Shown: positions 23,816 to 32,799, counted from the first letter of the stretch. The stretch: 57,114 bases of DNA from Eubacterium sp. (GCA_022511225.1 JAFLRZ010000012.1:1-57114), one strand, 5' to 3'. A program made the numbers and translations. The notes: generated from the letters alone by a model not told the origin.

Positions 23816-24406
23816 ATGTGGGAAATAGTTGTAGATAGCGTAGTTCCTGCAATCATTCTTGGTATTTTTGCTACGGTTATTAGTGTTGTTTTAACGAATA
23901 AACTTTCCTCGAGTAAAGAAAAGAGAGATAAACAATTTGCTCTTTTAACTGAAATCTATGGTTTGCTTTTTGATGAATACAAAAACATGGAAACCGTAGC
24001 AAAAGAAGATAATATAGCAAAAGAAGATAATATAGCAAAAGATGCGATTGAATTGTATTATAATGCTCGTTGCGCTAGTTATGATTTTGCTACTACTAAA
24101 TTTGAGAGTATGCAAATATCCTTAAAGAAAGTGCGATTTGTTTTTACTAAAGAGGAATTAAAAGATTTAGATGATAAGATTAGAGAGGCGAAAGAAATTA
24201 ACGACAAGATTGACATATCAAGACTTTATAACACTCTTCTTTCTAAAGAAAATGGAGAATATATTAAATTTAACTATAATATAGAAGATTTATATACTAT
24301 GGAGAACATTGAAAAAGCAATGGCGGATTTTGCAACAGATGTAAACACTCTTTTTGATTATTATACTGATTTTATTGAGAAAAAGTTAAGAAGCCTTATT
24401 CATTAA
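23816..24406 (+). CDS. Membrane-anchored helical protein
   Basis: This 196-residue protein has one N-terminal membrane helix (about residues 7-28, VVPAIILGIFATVISVVL). A long, charged, all-helical cytoplasmic domain follows. An exact 18-base tandem repeat (23999-24034) codes for two copies of AKEDNI. The start is backed by a strong AGGAGG site. No family recognised. The layout fits phage-borne superinfection-exclusion or defence components, by analogy only. Confidence 0.65.
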   Translation: MWEIVVDSVVPAIILGIFATVISVVLTNKLSSSKEKRDKQFALLTEIYGLLFDEYKNMETVAKEDNIAKEDNIAKDAIELYYNARCASYDFATTKFESMQISLKKVRFVFTKEELKDLDDKIREAKEINDKIDISRLYNTLLSKENGEYIKFNYNIEDLYTMENIEKAMADFATDVNTLFDYYTDFIEKKLRSLIH

Positions 24407-24424
24407 CTAAACCTTAATACTATA

Positions 24425-24448
24425 GAATGTCTTTTGGCAGTCTTTTTT
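24425..24448 (+). terminator. Rho-independent terminator
   Basis: GAATGTC, a TTTT loop, then GGCAGTC form a hairpin with one mismatch and one G-T pair, followed by six T. It lies 19 bases after the 23816 gene. Confidence 0.6.
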
Positions 24449-24573
24449 ACTGTATTGAAAAAATGTGAGATATGCAATAAATAAGATTAAAATATTTTGA
24501 GTGGTTCTAACTGATTTTAGTGTTTAATCTTTTTAAAAATAAATCTACTATAATGTCAGTGGGAGAAATTGAA

Positions 24574-25662
24574 ATGAGAAGTTCTGAATCTGATGTTCTT
24601 TATGCAACTGGTTTAGTAAGGCCGAAAACCACAGCTTTATTTTTTGATAAACTATGGATACCTGAAGGCTTTGATAATACTGAGGAAGCGGCTTCAATGG
24701 GGATAAATGAGATTCCATCTTCTATAAGACTAAATATAGATAATGGGCATCATCAAAATAAAAGCAGCCGTTATGCAAAAAATAGAAATTTAAGAAATAT
24801 ATGTGACATGACAGATTTTGATATGTTATGCATGTTGAACAAATATGAAAGCTTTGAGACATTATGCATGAGTAATAAGTGTCTTGATACTGAGCTTTTT
24901 AGTAAAGAAGTAAAAAGAATTGGATTGCGTAAGTCGAACATAGTTTCTTTAGGTGCAATCATAGACGAGCAGAAGAAAGCTGAGAAGCCTATTACCTCTC
25001 TCTTTAAAAATTGGGGATTAAAATTTTATTCACAGTATATTAAAGCGGTATATAATATTAATTTAGTCCCCATATTTTTTGATAAGACAGAATTTGAAAA
25101 CGCTTTGGTATTATTGGGTGAAGATAAAGCAATTAGAATAAGAAACGACTTGTTACGAGAAGCAAACTTATTGGGGCGTAGTAGACAAAAAAAGAAGACG
25201 CTTGCGGATATAAATGATCAATGCAATAATGGAGTTAGTCCTTACGAGGTTACAATTAAGAATGTTCCAATGATAGTAGAAGAGTCTCTGTCTTGGAAGC
25301 AGGTATTGGAAATTAGAAAAGATAAAAAATCATTAAGAAAATTAAGAAATTTTAGAGCGTGGGTAAATTCTACACTTTGCGAGAAAAGTAATAGAGAAAT
25401 TGAAGAGCAACTTAATCAAATGGTTGAAGAATATAAGGCTGCTATTAAAAAATTTGGTATAAAAACTTGCATTAGTGGGTTCACAACTGTCTTATCTTCA
25501 ATTGGATCGTTTTTAGGAGCGATAGGAACAAACGAATATGGAATTGCAAGTGCAATTATAGGTATTGGTGTTAGTATGAAAGAATTTATAGAAGGCATTA
25601 TAGACATTCGTCAGCTTCATAATCGTCCAATTGCATATTATTACGATATACTAAAAAAATAA
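24574..25662 (+). CDS. Accessory protein of unknown function with C-terminal hydrophobic region
   Basis: 362 residues from the ATG at 24574, chosen because GGGAG lies 8 bases upstream. The frame is open further, to an ATG at 24553 and a GTG at 24520, neither with a ribosome site. The body is helical and AT-rich. A hydrophobic, glycine-rich stretch near residues 302-340 (TTVLSSIGSFLGAIG, IASAIIGIGVSM) may enter a membrane. The N-terminal ATGLVRPKTTALFFDKLW is distinctive but I cannot name a family. The cassette context suggests a defence or exclusion role. Confidence 0.65.
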   Translation: MRSSESDVLYATGLVRPKTTALFFDKLWIPEGFDNTEEAASMGINEIPSSIRLNIDNGHHQNKSSRYAKNRNLRNICDMTDFDMLCMLNKYESFETLCMSNKCLDTELFSKEVKRIGLRKSNIVSLGAIIDEQKKAEKPITSLFKNWGLKFYSQYIKAVYNINLVPIFFDKTEFENALVLLGEDKAIRIRNDLLREANLLGRSRQKKKTLADINDQCNNGVSPYEVTIKNVPMIVEESLSWKQVLEIRKDKKSLRKLRNFRAWVNSTLCEKSNREIEEQLNQMVEEYKAAIKKFGIKTCISGFTTVLSSIGSFLGAIGTNEYGIASAIIGIGVSMKEFIEGIIDIRQLHNRPIAYYYDILKK

Positions 25663-25700
25663 TGCGATATTTAGTGGGTTTTAATTGAATAGTATAGAAA

Positions 25701-25724
25701 ACCGTCATTTGACGGTCTTTTTTT
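25701..25724 (+). terminator. Rho-independent terminator ending the accessory cassette
   Basis: Perfect stem ACCGTC, loop ATTT, GACGGT, then C and seven T. It insulates the cassette from the late promoter that follows 12 bases later. Confidence 0.85.
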
Positions 25725-25735
25725 GCAAAAAAATT

Positions 25736-25776
25736 TTGGCGTAAAGTGAATCATGTGTAAAATGCCGTGATATAAT
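25736..25776 (+). promoter_or_regulatory. Late promoter, copy 1, with shared 18-base element
   Basis: TTGGCGTAAAGTGAATCA at 25736-25753 and extended -10 TGATATAAT ending at 25776. The element start is exactly 35 bases from TATAAT, as in the second copy at 55181-55221. There is no good -35 hexamer, so the conserved element probably binds a phage activator. It drives the portal and all virion genes. Confidence 0.75.
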
Positions 25777-25796
25777 TAAGTTCGTAGGTGCAAAAA

Positions 25797-27500
25797 GTGG
25801 AAGCGCAAACACAAAAAGCACAACAAAACCATTCGTCGTGGAAGGGCGTAATGGAACGTTTTCGTGGTCTAATGGGTAACTATGCAGATTTACCTATGGA
25901 CGCGATTTATTCTGCTTTCGGACGTGCGATGGGCGGATATTGGGCAAACCAGCCGAACATTCAGAACGCACGCGTCAAGGCAATCAACCCGCTTCCTGCA
26001 GATGTCACGAAAGAAGAACTCGGCGAATTTTTGCGGAATCCCCAGAACAGCGAGCTTCCTTTGCAGCAAGTCAGCGAGGGATTAAAGTGGACTAACTATT
26101 CGTGGTTCAAGACGATAAAGTCTTATGCGGACATGCTTCAATTCCACTCATACGCGCTGCCTATTGCCGACGAGATAAAAGACGAAACCGTAATGCGCGA
26201 GGGTAGGCTTGTTGATAAACTCCTCAAAAAAGCGGATTTGCGCTCGGTTGGACACAAAATAGCAGGGCAAGCAGAAACACAAGGCAAGGTATATTATATG
26301 CCGCGCTACTCTGTGGATAAGTCTCACAATGCGGTCAATTCGTTTTTTTTACAGGAGATACCAAAAGGCTGGACAACTATTATCGGATTTAACAACATAA
26401 GCAAGTATACCGTTTCGTTCAACCTGATGTACTTTATGACACCCGGCACTGATTACCGCCAATTCGGGGACTTGTTTACGCCGTATATGGAAGACTTCAA
26501 CGAGTGGGTAACATCAGGCGACCGCAAGGCATTCAGAGAAAAGCACGTCTACTATGCCAGTCGAAATAATACGGAGTTTGAAAGCGAAGTAAGGGCGTGG
26601 GCGCAAGATGGTAGGTGGTATTACTACGTTTCGCTTCCGATTGACCGCGTGTTTACCTTCGAGATAGACGATACAACTGCGATTGTCGCGTCACCGCTTG
26701 CTGGGCTTATGCAAACGTTTACCCAACAGTCAGATTACGAAGCTGCGCAGCTCTCGCTCATAATGAATCCGCTTATAAAGATTTTTACCGGCGAGATACC
26801 GTACTATAATAGCAACGAAGCAAAAGAAGATGATGGATTTCGTTTATCGGTAGAAATGCGAGCTGTATTCGAGGCGTTTTTCCGGCAAATGATGGTAGAA
26901 ACTAATACAGGCGGCGCGGCATTCTATACGGCGCCGGTACAGAACATTAAGAGCCATGATTACGCGGAAAGCGCCAACGCAAACGATATAAGTCAGTCAT
27001 TCCTGAACTATGGCGTAAGCAAATCGGGATTGTCGTCGCTCGTTGCTACTACTCCCGATCCACATCAAGGTTTTCAAGAGTATGCGGGTAAGTTGGAAAG
27101 CAAATATTCTCAAGTTGTTTACCGCGACTTTGAGAGAATGCTCAACTACATACTTTTCACCTTAAATTTGAATTACGAATGGCGTGTGCAGGTATTTGGT
27201 GACATTTATTCGGACAACCAAGTTCGTGCAAATGCGCTGAAAGAACTCGATAAAGGCGACTTATCTCAATACTTCGTTCTTGCGGCTTTGGACGATGTGA
27301 GCGTGTTTGATAAGGTCACAATGAACAAAATTGTCCATAAGAGCGGATTGCTCGAACTCTTACAACCGCCGCCGTCAGCGAATACGCAGTCGAGCAAAAC
27401 GGCAGCAAAGAGCGATACGGGCGGCGCTCCCACCAAAACAGAAACCGAAATCACCGAAACAAAAACTGAAAAATCTATTGTAGGGGATAAAAATGAGTAA
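25797..27500 (+). CDS. Probable portal protein
   Basis: About 567 residues, the first gene of the late operon. I prefer the GTG at 25797, which has AGGTG upstream. A GTG at 25788 would start only about 5 bases after the predicted transcript start. Portal assignment rests on size, the position ahead of protease/scaffold and capsid, and a mixed fold with late helical segments (QSDYEAAQLSLIMNPLIKIF, EYAGKLESKYSQVVYRDFERML). The C-terminal 50 residues are a disordered Thr/Lys/Glu tail. The portal ring docks terminase and passes DNA. Confidence 0.7.
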   Translation: MEAQTQKAQQNHSSWKGVMERFRGLMGNYADLPMDAIYSAFGRAMGGYWANQPNIQNARVKAINPLPADVTKEELGEFLRNPQNSELPLQQVSEGLKWTNYSWFKTIKSYADMLQFHSYALPIADEIKDETVMREGRLVDKLLKKADLRSVGHKIAGQAETQGKVYYMPRYSVDKSHNAVNSFFLQEIPKGWTTIIGFNNISKYTVSFNLMYFMTPGTDYRQFGDLFTPYMEDFNEWVTSGDRKAFREKHVYYASRNNTEFESEVRAWAQDGRWYYYVSLPIDRVFTFEIDDTTAIVASPLAGLMQTFTQQSDYEAAQLSLIMNPLIKIFTGEIPYYNSNEAKEDDGFRLSVEMRAVFEAFFRQMMVETNTGGAAFYTAPVQNIKSHDYAESANANDISQSFLNYGVSKSGLSSLVATTPDPHQGFQEYAGKLESKYSQVVYRDFERMLNYILFTLNLNYEWRVQVFGDIYSDNQVRANALKELDKGDLSQYFVLAALDDVSVFDKVTMNKIVHKSGLLELLQPPPSANTQSSKTAAKSDTGGAPTKTETEITETKTEKSIVGDKNE

Positions 27501-27642
27501 CACTATTATTTCACAGAAACATCTTGAGATTATTCGCGCTGATGTGGCAAAATGGCCGAAGTGGAAAAGAGATTTTTGTAATATTTCGAATGATTTGACA
27601 GAGACGAAAACAGAAAAGCAGACGGAGAGCGTAACGGAATGA
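27493..27642 (+). CDS. Small phage protein, 49 residues
   Basis: ATG at 27493 behind TAGGGGAT, overlapping the portal stop by 8 bases. It contains RADVAKWPKWKRDFCNIS; a WPxWK segment of this kind is frequent in tiny proteins of Firmicutes phages. Function unknown. Confidence 0.6.
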   Translation: MSNTIISQKHLEIIRADVAKWPKWKRDFCNISNDLTETKTEKQTESVTE

Positions 27643-27794
27643 GCGACTTAAAACAACAACTTTTTGAAATCGTTAAAAACGCAAAAGAGCGTGGAAATAC
27701 AGTTGAAGTTGAAATTGATGATAAAGGCGATTTGGTTTTTTATGAAATCGAGAGAACGGTAATCGGCGAATACAATTTTGAGGTGGAAGAATGA
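27639..27794 (+). CDS. Small hypothetical protein, 51 residues
   Basis: Starts on an ATGA overlap. MSDLKQQLFEIVKNAKERG followed by a beta hairpin-like VEVEIDDKGDLVFYEI. It overlaps the next gene by 4 bases. Not recognised. Confidence 0.55.
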   Translation: MSDLKQQLFEIVKNAKERGNTVEVEIDDKGDLVFYEIERTVIGEYNFEVEE

Positions 27795-27997
27795 ACGGCT
27801 ATCAACCTAAAAACAACAGAATACCGCAACCGCCTCCGCCTAAAAAACCGACGCCAACGCCAATAGACTTCTCCCAACACAACGAGCAATCTCTTGAGGA
27901 ATTGGCGAGAGAATGTAGAGAGCGTGGCAATAGGCTTGAAGTAATGAACGGAAAGGCTTATGAGGTAACGCGAAAATACATTAGAGATGTAGACTAA
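27791..27997 (+). CDS. Small proline-rich protein
   Basis: 68 residues. A proline-rich segment (IPQPPPPKKPTPTPIDF) precedes a charged helix (LEELARECRERGN). Possibly a linker or peptide-binding partner in head assembly; function unknown. Confidence 0.55.
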   Translation: MNGYQPKNNRIPQPPPPKKPTPTPIDFSQHNEQSLEELARECRERGNRLEVMNGKAYEVTRKYIRDVD

Positions 27998-28041
27998 AAA
28001 TATTTCACCTTATTGAAAACGGTCAATAAGAAGAGCCAAAC

Positions 28042-28088
28042 GGGGCTGTCAGTAGAGTAGAAATACTTTATTGATAGCCCCATTTTTT
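28042..28088 (+). terminator. Strong terminator or attenuator hairpin inside the late operon
   Basis: GGGGCT...AGCCCC at 28042-28081 closes an 18-base stem with a few mismatches and a GAAA loop, followed by six T. No promoter was found after it, so it probably reduces rather than blocks expression of the downstream capsid genes, or is antiterminated. Confidence 0.75.
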
Positions 28089-28112
28089 ATTTAAAGCCAT
28101 AGGAGAGGTCTT

Positions 28113-28667
28113 ATGAAACTCAAAGACAAATTTAATTACGACATAGAGCCTTATCGCTCGTTGAGAGACAGCGCGAGAGTTGTCAGCAAAGAGTATTTGC
28201 AGGGCAATCGCTGTCTTGACGAGGCGAAAGAGTATGTCTACATAGAGCAGAGCTTGAAGTTTTGCTCGGAGATAGTTCACCGGCAAGCGCACAAGTTTTT
28301 GGAACTGCTCGACACGTTCGGCGATTTATTGCACGAGCGTCATCTCATGCAGGAGTACCCCGATACCGAAGAAATCGATTGGCGCGTAACATTCACGGAT
28401 ATGGACAGCGTTTTCGACTTTATAGTCAAGGTGCTTGAAAATATCGGCGAAGCACTGGAGAGCTTTCACGCGAAAACAGACAACGCGCAGTTTCGCCCTA
28501 TGGCGCTTAAGACAGAAGAACTTATGCTCATCAACAGCCAAGACCATACGATGTTTTTGGAAATGTGGGCGATATACGACCAACTCAACGAAAAGGGTAG
28601 TGCAGGAAGTCCGACGAGCTTTGACAGCTGGTGCGAAAAGCAACTTAGCGAGGAGGGCGCCGAATAA
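28113..28667 (+). CDS. Helical head-region protein, possibly ferritin-like
   Basis: This 184-residue protein is almost wholly helical. HRQAHKFLELLDTFGDLLHERH and VFDFIVKVLENIGEALESFHAK are spaced like helices of a Dps/ferritin four-helix bundle, with His and Glu at suitable positions. The similarity is weak and the metal site unproved. It directly precedes and abuts the protease/scaffold gene, so it could equally be a head morphogenesis protein. Confidence 0.5.
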   Translation: MKLKDKFNYDIEPYRSLRDSARVVSKEYLQGNRCLDEAKEYVYIEQSLKFCSEIVHRQAHKFLELLDTFGDLLHERHLMQEYPDTEEIDWRVTFTDMDSVFDFIVKVLENIGEALESFHAKTDNAQFRPMALKTEELMLINSQDHTMFLEMWAIYDQLNEKGSAGSPTSFDSWCEKQLSEEGAE

Positions 28668-30064
28668 TGAACAAGTTTAAGACAGCGCAATCGAGCGCAA
28701 AAATCGTCGCATTTCAAGGTAAGCTACGCTTGCTTGCCGAACAAGATGGTTGGCTGCAAAAAGTCGAAGTGCGTCTTTTGAATGAGGACGTAAATCGAAA
28801 TAATTGGAAGTACGTCAACCTTGATGAACACCGCCATTTATTCGCCAAAACTCCGCTGTTGTGTGCGTATGTCGGCGACAAGATAGGCGATGGGCACAAC
28901 TTTTCAATGCGTAAGGACGAAAAGGCGGGCAGAGAGGTTCCCGACTTTACTGCACCCGATGCAGAGAGGATTGTTGGCTACTTTGCGAACGACCAAGATA
29001 TTAGGATTGAGTACATAGACGGCAAGAAGTGGATTATAGGCGTGGGGACGATATTCTCATGGTACAATCTGCAACTTGTCGAAAAGCTCAAAGAGCGTGG
29101 CGAATTAAGCGTCAGCATAGAAACCTTGGTTGACGAAATGCACTACGACGGCGATGTTGAGGTATTTACGAAATATCAAATACTCGGCACCACCATTCTA
29201 AACGAGAAAGTAAATCCCGCAGTTGTGGGAGCAAATATAAAGACTTTGCAATTTAAGGGCGATATTCAGGAATTTACAATGAGGGTAGCGTCCTTTGACG
29301 AGCAACAGTCGGGTTTACCCAAACAAGAGCCGCAAACTCAAAAAAAACAAAAATCTAATAAAGGAGAAACAAAACCAATGGCAAAAGTAAGAAAAATTGA
29401 CGATTTGCGCGGGTTATTTCCGAACTATACGGTTCTCGGCGTAAAAGGTCAGTCGGTTGCCTTGCTTGACGAAAGAGGTCGTTGTTGCTCGTACATCTTT
29501 GTAGAGAACGAAGAGACGGTTGTCCCCGAAAGAATAACAGAGATTTCCGTAAATTCCGTTTTTGGCGAAGGCGAGAATGCAATTGACATTTCGGCAGATG
29601 CCCTTGTCGGTGCTGTGCAGGCGCAGCTTAATTCCACCAAGACTGCACTGGATAAAGCGACCGCCGAAAATGCAGAGCTTCAAGCAAAAGTCTACGAGAT
29701 GACCGAAGCAGAGCGCAAGCGCAGAATAAAGCTCGTCAAGGACGCGATTAAGTCCGAATTTGCGGAAAACCGTGAAGCTTACAAAAACGACGCGGAAATC
29801 GACGAACATCTTTGCGATGAATTACTTGCCGACGAGTGCGTGGGTAAGTATGCCGAAATGGTAAACGCAGAGGGCGAATTTATTGGCGACGCAAAAGCAA
29901 GGGACGACGTGAACGCGAGGTGCAACAAGGTTGTCAGGGACGCAAAGAAAGCAAAGAACAACGCCGAACAAAAAGTTTATGCTTGGATGCTCGGTAATGA
30001 ACAAGGCGGCGAGGGTGCGCCCGAAAGCGGAATACAAACTGCTATCGACAATATCCTCAAGTAA
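28667..30064 (+). CDS. Prohead maturation protease fused to scaffold
   Basis: 465 residues. The first half has VGYFANDQDIRIEYIDGKKWI and KERGELSVSIETLV, a layout seen in phage prohead proteases of the S78/U35 type; a serine of the SVSIE segment may be catalytic. The second half (from about residue 238) has a coiled coil (TKTALDKATAENAELQAKVYEM) and helical scaffold-like sequence. An internal start at 29378 would make the scaffold alone. The order portal, protease/scaffold, capsid supports the call. Confidence 0.7.
   Translation: MNKFKTAQSSAKIVAFQGKLRLLAEQDGWLQKVEVRLLNEDVNRNNWKYVNLDEHRHLFAKTPLLCAYVGDKIGDGHNFSMRKDEKAGREVPDFTAPDAERIVGYFANDQDIRIEYIDGKKWIIGVGTIFSWYNLQLVEKLKERGELSVSIETLVDEMHYDGDVEVFTKYQILGTTILNEKVNPAVVGANIKTLQFKGDIQEFTMRVASFDEQQSGLPKQEPQTQKKQKSNKGETKPMAKVRKIDDLRGLFPNYTVLGVKGQSVALLDERGRCCSYIFVENEETVVPERITEISVNSVFGEGENAIDISADALVGAVQAQLNSTKTALDKATAENAELQAKVYEMTEAERKRRIKLVKDAIKSEFAENREAYKNDAEIDEHLCDELLADECVGKYAEMVNAEGEFIGDAKARDDVNARCNKVVRDAKKAKNNAEQKVYAWMLGNEQGGEGAPESGIQTAIDNILK
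29378..30064 (+). CDS. Nested scaffold protein from an internal in-frame start
   Basis: In the same frame as the protease, AATAAAGGAG at 29357-29366 is followed by ATG at 29378 (MAKVRKIDDLRGLFP), just after a Lys/Gln-rich linker. This is the lambda C/Nu3 arrangement: the shorter product (228 residues) is a scaffold that can be made in excess over the protease. Predicted from the ribosome site; not proved. Confidence 0.6.
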   Translation: MAKVRKIDDLRGLFPNYTVLGVKGQSVALLDERGRCCSYIFVENEETVVPERITEISVNSVFGEGENAIDISADALVGAVQAQLNSTKTALDKATAENAELQAKVYEMTEAERKRRIKLVKDAIKSEFAENREAYKNDAEIDEHLCDELLADECVGKYAEMVNAEGEFIGDAKARDDVNARCNKVVRDAKKAKNNAEQKVYAWMLGNEQGGEGAPESGIQTAIDNILK

Positions 30065-30093
30065 AAAATCTTAATAAGGAGAAAGAAAACATT

Positions 30094-30702
30094 ATGGCAA
30101 ACTATATGTTTGAAGTTACCGTGTCGAACAGTGTTCGTAATCAGACGCAGAATGTTCCGGGCAAGTTCGGTACAGGTACGGGCGGTTCGTTTAACCCCCT
30201 CGTATGTCAGGCTGGTACGCTTTGCGTACAGAATGGCTTAATTCCCAGCGAGGGCTACGAAGCGTTTAACATTTTGAATGGCAATACGTGGTATTTTAAT
30301 GCGGCGGCAAGTGGCAAGGTTGTAGGGCAACCGGGCGACCATACGGGCATTTACGCATTCAACAACTACGATATAAACAAGGCAGTTTCCGGCGACAATC
30401 AGTGGAACTTGGGCGCAAACACGCTCGGACTTTCACTTCCCGCCGGCAATAGAGGCGACTTCTGCGAACTCATTGTAGGCGAGCAGTACACTTGGGGTAA
30501 AGACAACTTTACCGCAGTACCCACCGAAGGACAGATTTATGCGACCATCGCAAACGGACAGTGGACACCCACACAGACTGCACCCACCGACGGCAGCGTT
30601 TACGCGGAAATCCTGCGCACGAAGCCGATAACCGAAGGTACGACCTTTTGGGGTGATGGTTACGTTCTCGTAATTCGCAGATCGGTCGCGGCGGCACAAT
30701 AG
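30094..30702 (+). CDS. Probable capsid decoration or head protein
   Basis: This 202-residue beta-rich, glycine-rich protein (GKFGTGTGGSFNPLVCQAGTL) lies between scaffold and major capsid genes, with an AAGGAG site. Small decoration/stabilisation proteins commonly take this slot. The sequence matches no family I can name, so the call is positional. Confidence 0.5.
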   Translation: MANYMFEVTVSNSVRNQTQNVPGKFGTGTGGSFNPLVCQAGTLCVQNGLIPSEGYEAFNILNGNTWYFNAAASGKVVGQPGDHTGIYAFNNYDINKAVSGDNQWNLGANTLGLSLPAGNRGDFCELIVGEQYTWGKDNFTAVPTEGQIYATIANGQWTPTQTAPTDGSVYAEILRTKPITEGTTFWGDGYVLVIRRSVAAAQ

Positions 30703-30714
30703 GAGGAAACGAAA

Positions 30715-31992
30715 ATGCTAAAACTCAATTCCATTCCTGCGAAAGTATTTGAAGCGCAGGAAACGCAAAACGAAAAGGTAAAACTCAATAGCGACGGCGG
30801 CTCGCCGATTGAGATTTCCCGTAAGGAAATCGTCTCGACCGGGCGACTTGTCGCTTGTGAGTATATCGGAAGCTTGATAAACAAAAACAAGTTTTCCATT
30901 GAGAAATACACTTCGCGTATCAACGGCGCGAACTTCACCTACGGCGAGCTTTCCAAGAAGCACAACGAGAAGAAGTTGCTTTACTGCGCCGCAAAGGTAC
31001 ACCAAGTCGAGGGCGGCGACGCACCTAAAACCTTTGAGGAGTTCAAACAAAATCAGATGCTCTACGCACAAAATGCAAACTTCTTCAAGGCTATGGCGGC
31101 AATCGACCGCGAAGTCCTTACACCCATTTTCTTCAGCGTAATGGACGCTGTGGGCAGGGACTTAATGCAGTGGGAACCCGTAGGCTTCGGCGCAACGAAA
31201 GAAATCACCGTCCGCTCCAACGACGTATTCCGTTGGGAAGACAGTTCGTGGGGTTCGGGTAAGAGTACGAGCAAGAACTACTTGTACGCAAAAACCGTTA
31301 CGCTCACGCCTACCGTGCGCTCCTGTAATTTCACTATTAAGTGGTATCAGGACATCGTGGCGGGCGACGCAGGTGAATACTATGCGGCTCTTATGCTCGG
31401 TCTTTACAACAAGGAGTACGCAATTCTTATGCAGGGTTTGAAGAACGCAGTTGCGGCACAGATCTACATACCCGCAGGACTTACGGCTAACACCTACACC
31501 ACGCAGAACTGGATAAGGATTACTGACCTTGTGGCTGCGGCAAACGGCGTAAGAGTGGATAACCTTATGGCTGTCGGCACTCGTTCCGCACTTTCCAACC
31601 TTCTTCCCGTTGACGGCACCGGTGGCGCAATCGTCGGGTTGCAGTACGGCTTGGGCGAACAGTGGTTCACCAACGGCTATCTGCCCAAAGCCGGCGGCGT
31701 AGATTTGTTCCCTGTAACCCCGGTAATCGTTCCCGGCACGCAGAACAGCACCCTTGACACAATCGACACGGGCAACGACATTTATATCTTCGCCAAAGGT
31801 TTGTATAAGCCTATGTACGGCGTTTATATGGAAGGGACGCCCATTACGCTTACCGCAACGCCCGGTGGCACCGGTAACGCGCAGGGCACCGCAGACTTTA
31901 CGATCGACGTCAATGCAGGAGCGATGTTCGATATTAAGCCCGTGTTTGCAAGCAAGGTCGGCGTAGTCACGAGCGTATATCCGGCGGCATAA
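30715..31992 (+). CDS. Major capsid protein
   Basis: 425 residues in the expected place after the scaffold. Features include a helical N-arm, IFFSVMDAVGRDLMQWEPVG, the long spine-helix region around YYAALMLGLYNKEYAILMQG and a beta-rich A-domain-like end with FDIKPVFASKVGVVTS. These fit an HK97-type shell protein, but the sequence is divergent. Strong AGGAGG site at 30701-30706. A perfect hairpin follows the gene. Confidence 0.75.
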   Translation: MLKLNSIPAKVFEAQETQNEKVKLNSDGGSPIEISRKEIVSTGRLVACEYIGSLINKNKFSIEKYTSRINGANFTYGELSKKHNEKKLLYCAAKVHQVEGGDAPKTFEEFKQNQMLYAQNANFFKAMAAIDREVLTPIFFSVMDAVGRDLMQWEPVGFGATKEITVRSNDVFRWEDSSWGSGKSTSKNYLYAKTVTLTPTVRSCNFTIKWYQDIVAGDAGEYYAALMLGLYNKEYAILMQGLKNAVAAQIYIPAGLTANTYTTQNWIRITDLVAAANGVRVDNLMAVGTRSALSNLLPVDGTGGAIVGLQYGLGEQWFTNGYLPKAGGVDLFPVTPVIVPGTQNSTLDTIDTGNDIYIFAKGLYKPMYGVYMEGTPITLTATPGGTGNAQGTADFTIDVNAGAMFDIKPVFASKVGVVTSVYPAA

Positions 31993-32012
31993 TCACAACA
32001 AACAATTTGTCA

Positions 32013-32045
32013 TATCGGAAAGTGGTTTGTCGCCACTTTCCGATA
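32013..32045 (+). promoter_or_regulatory. Perfect 13-bp hairpin after the capsid gene
   Basis: TATCGGAAAGTGG, loop TTTGTCG, CCACTTTCCGATA. No T-run follows, so it is not a classical terminator. It probably protects the 3' end of capsid mRNA from nucleases or lowers downstream expression. Confidence 0.8.
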
Positions 32046-32097
32046 ATGGCAGATAAAACATTTTCTGACAAGAAAAAATCTGAAAGGAGTATGTGAA

Positions 32098-32757
32098 ATG
32101 GCAGAAAACATTCAAGATAATGAACTTCAAGAAGAAGGGAAAGGTAAGCGTTCTTACTCAAAAAAGTTTTCGGAAGAAGAAGTAAACGCTATCGTAGCAA
32201 AAGCAGTAGCAGAAGCACTCGCTAAGGCGCAAGCAAGCCAACCGCAGACGGTTGTGCAGGTGGCGCAAGACGAGTATGTTACGATTTTGTATATCGGTGC
32301 AAACGCCGAAGGAACGACGGTCGCCATGCCTAAATGGGGACAGATTACATATCCGGGAGGTATGATAGACGTTCCTAAGAAAGAGTTTATGCAGGGATTA
32401 GGTATTCCTGTAAATACGGCGCTTTTGCGTGAGCGCAAAATTATCGTTGTTTCGGGGCTTACCGATGCAGAGAAAATGCGTTTCGGCGTAGAGTACAAAG
32501 ACGGCGAATTGCTTACAACAGAGGCGTTTTTCTCGCTCATCGGCTACGACACCGAAAAGATTTGTGGGATATTCGCGCACTTGTGCGACGAACACAAACG
32601 CACCGTTGCTAAGCTCTATATGACGGCGTATTTTGACAAGAAGGACAACCGCATAAACCGCGAAAAAGTCAAGGCGTTAAACGAACTTTCCAAAACGGTA
32701 GAAAAAGACGGCTTATTCACTCCGATTCTTGAGGACATGAACGCGAACGATCTTTAA
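32098..32757 (+). CDS. Hypothetical head-region protein
   Basis: 219 residues. A charged coiled start (FSEEEVNAIVAKAVAEALAKAQ), then a beta domain (VTILYIGANAEGTTVAMPKWG) and a helical end. Good AAGGAG site. It follows the capsid gene; no family recognised. Could be a head completion or minor capsid protein. Confidence 0.55.
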   Translation: MAENIQDNELQEEGKGKRSYSKKFSEEEVNAIVAKAVAEALAKAQASQPQTVVQVAQDEYVTILYIGANAEGTTVAMPKWGQITYPGGMIDVPKKEFMQGLGIPVNTALLRERKIIVVSGLTDAEKMRFGVEYKDGELLTTEAFFSLIGYDTEKICGIFAHLCDEHKRTVAKLYMTAYFDKKDNRINREKVKALNELSKTVEKDGLFTPILEDMNANDL

Positions 32758-32799
32758 GTCTTTCGCGTAAACAAATAATTTTCGGAGGTAAATTCAATC

